From: Taudactylus pleione
Lineage: Eukaryota > Chordata > Amphibia > Anura > Myobatrachidae
Length of the DNA: 64,000 nucleotides
Reading direction: 5' to 3'
Assembly (NCBI GenBank): GCA_031769625.1
Contig: JAUIMM010000601.1
Coordinates: 4,594,501 to 4,658,500, forward strand
In this document: piece after piece, positions 56,794 through 64,000 of the stretch
Layout: the number at the start of each line of letters is the position of its first letter
Position numbering within the stretch: position 1 is the stretch's first letter
The notes under the pieces: model-generated
The model's database searches: none
Told to the model about the DNA's origin: nothing
Seen by the model: the letters and a program-made list of their open reading frames with translations, nothing else
Position numbers and translations under genes: made by a program

Positions 56794-56969
56794 GTGGAGG
56801 ACCTTTGTTTTCTTACGGAGGGCACCCGGGACTTTTTGATTGCTGTATGGGAGTGCCATCCATTTGGACGCAATATTGGAATCGCTCTATGCAGGTTAGA
56901 AGCGGCTCCAGGAAATAGGCACCCATTATTATTGTTAATACTTTGTCACTGCATTTATCTATTGGAAAT

Positions 56970-57814
56970 ATGGCTGAAGGCGGCATCACAAATGAGGAGG
57001 ATTTATATGATGCAATTAATATGGCCAAGCAAACACAGGGACAGATTTTGTCATTTTCTGAATCAGATGCAGAATCAATCCTGTTTAAAGAACAATTTGA
57101 GGATAGTGGTGTCAAGAGTGTGGAGCAACTATATCGGGATTTATTGAAATTAAAACAAAGAGAACTTGATTACTTTTACCATGGAGTTACATTAAGTAAT
57201 TATTATAAAGATAAACGTATCCCGAGGGGATTTCGTATTAACAACTGTCCAACGATAGGAAGACATAACATCTCTTTTTGTAAGCGTTGGATCAGCATTT
57301 TGAATAAATGCAGTTATGATCTTATATTGCTGGTAATAGAGGAGGCCACTTGTGAGTTAAATCTCACAAAGGAAAAGATTACTGCATTTGAAGTGGAACA
57401 TAAAGTCACACTAGCTTCTGATCACAAACTGATAGGTTGGAAAAACTGGATGTACAGCTCTCCATGTATAAGCGGGATTTAATCCAGTTTAAGAAACAGA
57501 AATTATCTAAGGTGATCCTGGATTATGAACAAAACCGCGTTTACAGGTGGATTAATGGAGGACAACAAGAAGTGGATAAACCTCGTCGGAAGAATTACCG
57601 TAGATATCAACGAGGATATGATTCTACAAAGGATAATATAACCACAAGTGATTCAGATGTGCAGGATTTTACAAATGGAAAGGCTCCAAGGGCCCCTTTA
57701 GGGGTGAGAACACGCCAGCACCTTATCGATCAAGGAGACGTTTTACGAGGCGTGGACAACAGTGGTCGCGGAAGAAGACGACCGGGACGTCCCCCGCTCT
57801 TGAAGAGAAAATAA
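56970..57814 (+). pseudogene. PLE ORF1, one frameshift
   Basis: The ATG at 56970 gives MAEGGITNEEDLYDA. An acidic, helix-rich protein of about 281 codons runs to the TAA at 57812-57814. The frame shifts near 57430, where GWKNWMY in one frame gives way to LEKLDVQLSMYKRD in another. The latter looks like a continuing coiled coil. The C-terminus is basic (RRKNYRRYQRG, RGRRRPGRPP, KRK), suited to nucleic-acid binding. ORF1 proteins of PLEs are poorly characterised. Its end overlaps the open frame of ORF2. Confidence 0.65.
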
Positions 57815-60078
57815 TTTTCAATCTATCAAAACGGCATCCGACGGACATTGAATATCAGGTACTTTCTAAGGGTTTATCGTATGTCCCCACAGTTTCTTTT
57901 CATAATATGGATTGGGAGATTGAGAAATACAAACTCCACAGACAATTGAAACTGCATGAATTTTTTAGGGGATCTAAGGCAAAACCAATAATTGGTAAAG
58001 CATGTGATGTGCCTACTACAGTGTCTAAATTGACTATGAAATCTTTGTTTGATCCTATGTCTAATAACCATTCTATCAAAACCTTCATTAATATGGTTGA
58101 TAAGGATGTTAATATGTTGAATAGAAATGTACCCAGATGTTCCAGCAATTTGAGTAGGGAGGAATTTAAAGCGCTAAAATCTTTGTCTTCATATTCTGAT
58201 GTTGTTATACGACCCGCAGATAAGGGCGGGTCGATTGTTATTCAAGACCTTGACAAGTATACTGCTGAAGTGATGAGACAACTCAGTAATAAGTTGGTAT
58301 ACATGCGTCTTGATGTGGATCCCACTGCAAATTATAAAGGAATTTTACAGGAATGTTTGGAGGGGGCGGTACTGGAGGGCATCATTTCACAAGAATTGTG
58401 TGATGCTCTATTGCCCCAGTATCCCATTACTCCTATATTGTACACTTTACCAAAAGTGCACAAATGCTTGGACAACCCTCCTGGGCGTCCAATTATTTCG
58501 GCCCGGGGATCTTTATTTCAACCAACATCTGTATTCTTAGACACACTTTTACAACCGTGTGTCACGGGACATCCAGATCATTTGCTAGATACTACATCTT
58601 TTCTTAATAAATTGATACAATTGGGTGATATTCCACAGGAATGCTACTTGTGTAGCATAGATGTTTCAAATCTTTACACTATCATCCCTAATGACAAAGG
58701 TATTAGTGCAGTATACAGTTTGATTGATGGTAATCCTCTGTATAAGGGGCCGGTTACATCATTTGCTACTAAATTGCTGGAAATAGTTCTTACCCACAAC
58801 TATTTCATTTTTGATGGGAAAACTTATTTGCAGCGCAGTGGGTGTGCGATGGGGTCGAATGTGGCCCCATCGTACGCCAATGCGTACATGATACATGCAG
58901 AACGTGACATATTTTTTTCTTCTGAGATGTCAAGCTATGTAAAATTTTACACCAGGTATATAGATGACATCTTTATTGTATGGTCCGGTTCAAAAGAACT
59001 GTTTGAGGAATTAATGGACAAACATAACCATTCAGGGAGTCCAATTAAATTAACATACAATATTGATGAATCAAAAGTAACTTTTCTTGATGTTGAGATC
59101 ATCAAATGTGGGTCTAAATTAAATACGTCACTGTTCAGTAAAACCACTGATAGAAATACGACCTTACACGCTAATAGTTTTCATCCTAGATCATCTAAGT
59201 ATGGTCTTCCATTTTCACAGTTTTTACGTGCTCGTCGTATTTGTAGCAGTACTGAGATGGCCTCTGAAAATATTGATGGGATGATTGTCAAGTTTTTGAA
59301 ACGGGGATATAAACGAGATTTACTGGATAGAGCGAATGCTCGTGCTATGTCATTACCCCGTGAACATCTATTGCACCCTAGTGATAAAGCACAACGGTCG
59401 GAGAGATTGCCATGGGTGAATCACTATAATACTTTAAGTAAGGAGATTAATATAATCTCTAAAAAACATTGGCCCATAATAAAGAAGGATAGTGATCTTA
59501 ATCTAGCAGAAACATCCCTCATGCCTTGTTACACTAGGGGTAAGAACATACGTGACTGGGTGGTTAAGACAGATATAGGACAATTAAGGGCCAAAGAACA
59601 GGATCATTTTTTAAAAACTAAAAATGGATGTTCTAAATGTTTGAACTGTCTTACCTGCAGATATTTAAGTACTGGGGACAGTTTTTTTCACCCACACAGT
59701 GGTAAGAGGTATTCTATCCGTCACCGGGTGGGCTGCACCACTACGTTTGTGGTGTATATGATCACCTATCCATGCGGTCTCAACTATGTGGGCAGAACTG
59801 ATCGGACCCTTAGGGAGCGAATGGCCCTACACCGGTCGGCCATTAGGGCTGCCCTTTCAACTGGCACCAGTGACCAGCCGGTGGTACGGCATTTTTTGGA
59901 GGTGGGTCATAATTTATCAGCTCTCAGGTATATTATTATAGACCACATTCCACTATCTATTCGTGGTGGTAACCGATCGCGTAAATTGCTCCAGTGTGAG
60001 GCACGCTGGATTTATAGACTTGGCACATTGCAACCAAAAGGATTGAATGAAAATCTAGGATTACATTGTTTTTTGTAA
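57652..60078 (+). CDS. PLE ORF2: reverse transcriptase and GIY-YIG endonuclease
   Basis: The frame is open from 57652. The first ATG is 57907 (723 codons), but the upstream segment is family-like (VLSKGLSYVPT at about 57859-57891), so translation probably begins earlier. Using ATG 57907 as residue 1: RPADKGGSIV near 101, VHKCLDNPPGRPI near 185-200, catalytic Asp in SIDVSNLY at 252, SGCAMGSNVAPSYAN near 313-328, and YIDD with D353 and D354. A C-x2-C-x2-C-x2-C cluster is at 575-584. GIY-YIG is at 615-630 (VVYM, then NYVGR) with the Arg at 630. It ends LGLHCFL. No break is visible. PLEs use this enzyme for target-primed reverse transcription. Competent expression is plausible but untested. Confidence 0.9.
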   Translation, partial: FRCAGFYKWKGSKGPFRGENTPAPYRSRRRFTRRGQQWSRKKTTGTSPALEEKIIFNLSKRHPTDIEYQVLSKGLSYVPTVSFHNMDWEIEKYKLHRQLKLHEFFRGSKAKPIIGKACDVPTTVSKLTMKSLFDPMSNNHSIKTFINMVDKDVNMLNRNVPRCSSNLSREEFKALKSLSSYSDVVIRPADKGGSIVIQDLDKYTAEVMRQLSNKLVYMRLDVDPTANYKGILQECLEGAVLEGIISQELCDALLPQYPITPILYTLPKVHKCLDNPPGRPIISARGSLFQPTSVFLDTLLQPCVTGHPDHLLDTTSFLNKLIQLGDIPQECYLCSIDVSNLYTIIPNDKGISAVYSLIDGNPLYKGPVTSFATKLLEIVLTHNYFIFDGKTYLQRSGCAMGSNVAPSYANAYMIHAERDIFFSSEMSSYVKFYTRYIDDIFIVWSGSKELFEELMDKHNHSGSPIKLTYNIDESKVTFLDVEIIKCGSKLNTSLFSKTTDRNTTLHANSFHPRSSKYGLPFSQFLRARRICSSTEMASENIDGMIVKFLKRGYKRDLLDRANARAMSLPREHLLHPSDKAQRSERLPWVNHYNTLSKEINIISKKHWPIIKKDSDLNLAETSLMPCYTRGKNIRDWVVKTDIGQLRAKEQDHFLKTKNGCSKCLNCLTCRYLSTGDSFFHPHSGKRYSIRHRVGCTTTFVVYMITYPCGLNYVGRTDRTLRERMALHRSAIRAALSTGTSDQPVVRHFLEVGHNLSALRYIIIDHIPLSIRGGNRSRKLLQCEARWIYRLGTLQPKGLNENLGLHCFL
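57694..57700 (+). promoter_or_regulatory. Candidate -1 frameshift heptamer C CCU UUA
   Basis: In the ORF1 reading frame the codons are GCC CCT TTA, so CCCTTTA is a canonical X XXY YYZ slippery heptamer. A shift of -1 leads directly into the ORF2 frame, which is open from 57652 onward. Downstream sequence is GC-rich but no pseudoknot was modelled. Confidence 0.45.
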
Positions 60079-60545
60079 ATTAGGCAGTTATTCTTTTTCC
60101 CTGCTGTATTTTGCACCTATTTGGCAATTGAATGTATTTTGATCGTTTTGTGAGGCTATTATGGAAAAAGTTTAGTATTTATTATTTGTATTTATTATTA
60201 GTCTAATTTGTTGTTTTGGGGGGGGCATCTGTGAATAATATGCCTATACGATTTGGGGATTACATTTGTTTATTCCTCTTTGTGATTTGCTGCTATGTTC
60301 ATTTTTGTTTTTAGTACTGTTGCCGGGCAACGGGGGTCGTGCTGATGACGTCACAAGTGGGCGCTCCTTAGCCGGACCCGGAAGCCGTGGCGACGCACGT
60401 GGTGTGGTGAGGGGTATATGTAAGTGTGCTGTTTATCATACATTTTGTACCTTGACAAAGATGCAATAAAGCATCGAAACGTTGGAATTATATCCTGCAT
60501 ATTTGCTTTATTTATACCGGAGTGCCGCCGATCTGGTGTGCATAT
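59821..60545 (+). repeat. Right pseudo-LTR of the PLE
   Basis: This is the 3' end of the full copy, repeated on the left at 56069. It contains the end of ORF2, a T/G-rich 3' region, the AATAAA hairpin at 60449-60485 and the terminus ggtgtgcatat, joined to (TA)n. Confidence 0.9.
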
Positions 60546-60592
60546 ATATATATATATATATACATATATATATACACAAACATACCCCCCCC
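60546..60592. repeat. (TA)n at left edge of second duplicated block
   Basis: TA and ATAC tract followed by a C-run (cccccccccc), then the block. In block copy 1 the equivalent tract is bordered by hAT copy 2 rather than the PLE. Confidence 0.85.
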
Positions 60593-62068
60593 CCTAAATC
60601 AAGAGTCTAGAACTGCCCCTGACCAGAAGATATATCGATCTGACAGGTCAACACCATCATATGTTAAGGATTTTAGACCCACATTAATACCAGTTGCTAC
60701 TAATCCTATTAACAAATGCATGTTTGTCTCAATACCATGGAGACCTGTTTTACTAACTCATGAAAATTATTTTATACAGTTTTTGCATGCAAACCAATTA
60801 GTGATCTGTGGTCAGAGTTTATCTAAGAACTTCTTGGGGACGGGGTTATTCATTTTATTGTTATTGCATTGTCGAAACCGGATAATTGGGTAAGACAGAA
60901 TCTGTTTGCAATCTAGAACACCTGAAAGACGCCATCTTGTGAATGGCAGCAAGACTCCATTTTAGAAAAAGAAAGCTTACACAGCGCCATCTTGCCAAAA
61001 ATACATGATACCAACACACAGCACCATATTGCTAAAAAGTCGCAATTTAGCTATTCAGCACACAAAGTTGCTAAAAAGTAACACGAACAGCTTTTTAATA
61101 ATCTTCCCCAACACATACCGACAGTTTTCAGCACACATAAAAATGACTTCCCAACATGATAAAATCTCACAGCACTATTTTGTAAAAAAAATAGATAGTC
61201 AGCCTTCCCTCAAACGCATGCAGACAGTGTTTAACACATAAACACTAACTTATTAGCATTTGGAATCCTATACAAAGCCCATCCTGGAGAAAATACCTAT
61301 ACCATAACACGACACAATATACCGTGGTGCTATGAGCATTTTTACATAAGAATATATGAGCTGGGGCAATTGTAATGTAGCCAGCTATGGAGCTACACAA
61401 TTGAGTCCATCCCCACAACCAAAACAAGCACAATAAAGAGCGGGGCTCCGACTGCATTGCTGGAAACCTCCACCCTGTATGAGAACTAAATTCATTGTAT
61501 AAATACATTTTGCAATTGCAGTTTAAAAACATCAGAAAAATACATGTGTGCTTATGTGTATATATATATATAATATATATATGTATGTATGTGTGTGTGT
61601 GCATGTGGCCCATCATGCATGGACTTACGTGTATAATATCACACACAGACTTATATTTGAAAACTAGCAAAATTCCCTGCAACTCATACACACAATGTTA
61701 AACAGAACACAGTCAGCTTTTTAGTGATCCTTCCCAAAATCATACTGGCATGGCCACACACACACAGATGCCCTTCCAGCTTAGTGCAGCTCGCTGAGTG
61801 CCCCACCGACCCTCAGACGCACAATGCAATTCAGTGCTGTTTCTCCCCGCATACATACATTTAAAAGCAATGGTCCCGTAATGCAAAAAGGATAATTATT
61901 ACTTGGTTTAAACGCAATGTCAGTATATAAAGAAATTAATGCTTTCTGTAACTATGGCTTAGTAAATGACAATTGGACTGTGTTTGGTGCTGTACTGATC
62001 TACTCTGTTTCAACAGCGTTCTGGTGGCATTGGTGAGAAGATCAGAACATGCGGCTATGAAATATGAA

Positions 62069-62675
62069 TGTTAAAGAGAATAACTTCTTGAAATGTTGTA
62101 TGCCATAGTTTAGACTAAATTTATTATGCAGCGGGAAAGTGGACACAATCAGGTTGTTGGAGGCTGGGTTGTGTCTTTGCACTGACCTATGAATTGTACT
62201 GTAACGGAAGAAGCAAGAAGAGGAACCAATGAGAACCTGCCAACGTATTCTATTGTATTGCTTATCCCAGTACGGGTATATATGTGAGTGCTCTGAAACA
62301 AGATGCCAGTCTGCAGTGTTCCTGTTATGCTGTTCGACGGAGGTCTCATTATTGATGCCGGTATCTGGTCCCAGAGCGCACGCATATGTATTGACTGTAC
62401 CTTATGACCTAATGTTTGTACAATTTATTTTGCGCTCATTGTTAGATCATAGCATGGTAACATCTGTACTTTTACCTGAATAATAATCTTTAGCACGTTG
62501 GACTGCTATTCAACTGTCTTAAAGTTTTATTAATGGTATAATTAAACACAGCGCTAATTAGCGACATCTTGTGGTTTTAGAAGGTATAGGCAGGTTTTGT
62601 CTTAGAGGTTCTAGGCAGGTGAATCTTAGAGGGTTATAGGCAGGAATGTACTAAAGGTTTATTTATGATTCAACA
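62069..62675 (+). repeat. 5' LTR of endogenous retrovirus, copy 2 (proposed limits)
   Basis: Bounded by TGTTAAAG and TTCAACA, 607 bp as in copy 1. A TATATA box is at 62279-62284. A primer-site-like TGGGGGCTTGTAGG starts at 62678. Confidence 0.55.
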
Positions 62676-63515
62676 GTTGGGGGCTTGTAGGTTTATCACG
62701 TTATCTGATACACGGTAACACTCGGTCAGTTCTCTCTCAGCAAAAGGGTGTAGGCACCTTTTGAGAGACGCATTAGTCTTTCATTACCACAGTGTTGCTG
62801 AGAGCATACTGCCAGTTATTGTGTAGAGGAAGCGCTGATCAGAATCCAGGGACAAGAGAGGAAAAAGTTTTTTTTCCTGTGTTGATAGAACCTTATGTTT
62901 AGAGGGGTGCCGCAGTATTGAGTATGCAGCTGAGATGCATTTTTGCATACGCAGTTAAAAAGTCATTATACGGTTGTGTGGTAGTCGCATTATTGTGTAT
63001 GCGACTGGTCGCAGAACAGCGTATACGTACTTCCGGTTGTGCTGCCACGTGTTTGAACAAAGCCATTGAGGTTTTTTTTTTTCTATTACCAATATCTGGG
63101 TTAACGTGTATTTTTCTGCGCAGGAAAAAAGTGTGTAACAGTGAATATTTGTTGAACAAAGTTAAGGGTATCGTATGATCCTTAAGGGCTAGGTGCAAGG
63201 GTTAGCCTAGCCACTCGGTAAGCAGCTTTACCGTTCTATACACAGTAACAGGTGTACATGTTATCTTTGTTGTAGAGAGGTGCATGAGAGTAGCCGACAT
63301 ACAAACTCTCATAGGTGTGGAAGTCACCTTACTAAATCTTATCCGGGTGTGGAAGTTGCCTTTTTCAATCTTATCCAGGTGTGGAAGTTGCCTTACTAAA
63401 TCTTATCCAGGTGTGTGGGTGCCGCCGACTTAAATCGTCCACAGGTAAGTGAAAGTGTCTTGATTGTCTTTCACCGGCTTAAATCTTTATTGAAAAGCAT
63501 AGGAGTTGTCTGAGA

Positions 63516-64000
63516 ATGGGAGCCACGCAAACAGTAGAGATGTTAGGCAATGATGTGCTGCTAATGGAGGCGCCAATCGGATCGGCCCATCGTATCATGC
63601 ATACCAAGTACGGTACTTATGCAATAAGGTATTGTGATTTATGGTTTAATATGACGAGGAAGAGTGCTAGACCGTTTCCCAGAATTGGTAGTTTTGAAAA
63701 AAATGTGTTAGACAATGTCCGGGATGACATCAGTTTGATGCGCTCCCGAGAGAAAAAGGTTAAATATTTTGAATGTTTAAAACAGTGGCAGCACGAGGGG
63801 GAAATGTGGCTGAAGAATGTACCCGCGACGCAAACAGGCATCGTGGGCACAGTCTCGGGCAATGCACCGGTGACGCATCGCTTGATAGCGCGCATGCACT
63901 GCAAGGTAGCGTCGCAGAAGGTAGTACAGATGGTTCACATGCACCACCACCGCCCTATGCGGATGGGGGTGTAGGTGGTCAATAAAAAAATACCCATAAA
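63516..64000 (+). pseudogene. gag: Endogenous retrovirus gag (copy 2), partial
   Basis: It starts at ATG 63516 (Met-Gly-Ala, myristoylation-type). The matrix-like region is open without the early break of copy 1. A deletion of about 19 bases near 63873, relative to copy 1, shifts the frame ahead of the PPPY motif. The consensus splice donor is at 63441-63450. The sequence continues beyond the window, so whether pol and env survive cannot be seen. Confidence 0.75.

Larger units (their letters stand above)
56069..60541 (+). mobile_element. Penelope-like element between pseudo-LTRs
   Basis: A full body (about 56794-60541) is preceded by a 5'-truncated copy of the element's own 3' end (56069-56793), which repeats at 59821-60545 with a constant offset of 3752. 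This partial tandem arrangement is the pseudo-LTR structure typical of PLEs. (TA)n lies on both sides (56055-56068 and from 60541). ORF1 has one frameshift, and ORF2, with reverse transcriptase and GIY-YIG endonuclease, is fully open. The near identity of the repeats suggests recent insertion. Confidence 0.9.
60593..64000 (+). repeat. Duplicated block, copy 2 (runs off the window)
   Basis: This matches 38161 onward, without the 39058 MITE. It contains the conserved unknown frame (60614-60893), an LTR, leader and gag start in the same order. It is cut by the window edge inside gag. Confidence 0.9.

Overview
The window looks like repeat-rich, gene-poor chromosomal DNA of a vertebrate, most likely an anuran amphibian or another large-genome lower vertebrate. 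This is inferred from the transposon mixture: an Ngaro retrotransposon with an SGNH hydrolase, a Harbinger transposon with GT-AG introns, BED-type hAT transposons, a Penelope-like element (PLE), Tc1-like pieces and a class-I-like endogenous retrovirus. I found no convincing host gene, rRNA, tRNA or CRISPR array. Almost every readable coding region belongs to a mobile element, and most are broken.

Layout. About 0.6-7.0 kb: a decayed Ngaro tyrosine-recombinase retrotransposon with a 541-bp MITE in its gag region. 7.4-7.9, 8.5-9.4, 17.8-18.4 and 22.3-23.4 kb: non-autonomous DNA elements, three with perfect 8-bp target duplications. 11.2-16.5 kb: hAT copy 1 on the minus strand. About 20.3 kb: a relic PLE. 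23,656-32,282: an 8.6-kb Harbinger transposon carrying a spliced transposase and two different spliced Myb/SANT-like genes. 32.35-33.1 kb: a chimeric Tc1 element. 33.2-38.1, 44.8-49.8, 49.9-53.5 and 55.3-56.05 kb: hAT copies 2 to 5 on the plus strand. 38.16-44.56 kb: a block with an LTR, leader, gag and protease of an endogenous retrovirus. The same block recurs at 60.6 kb and runs off the window. 56.07-60.54 kb: a nearly intact PLE between two pseudo-LTRs.

How the parts interact. Pieces are nested in order. MITEs sharing the Harbinger terminal motif (GGCCCTSATTCAGASCCG) sit in the Ngaro gag, the retroviral gag and the duplicated block. The Harbinger element is the plausible transposase source. 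The two copies of the retroviral block act as each other's empty site and date one MITE insertion after the duplication. Five classes of junction meet at (TA)n tracts, which look like the local landing zone. hAT copies carry arrays of 137-160 bp repeats whose number and sequence differ. In copy 4 the array has replaced the core of the transposase.

Most interesting leads: the three-gene Harbinger; MITEs built as chains of about a dozen adjacent hairpins; a canonical C CCU UUA slippery heptamer in the ORF1/ORF2 overlap of the PLE; and the repeat-swapped hAT derivative. All assignments come from reading the sequence by eye. No database search or folding program was run.
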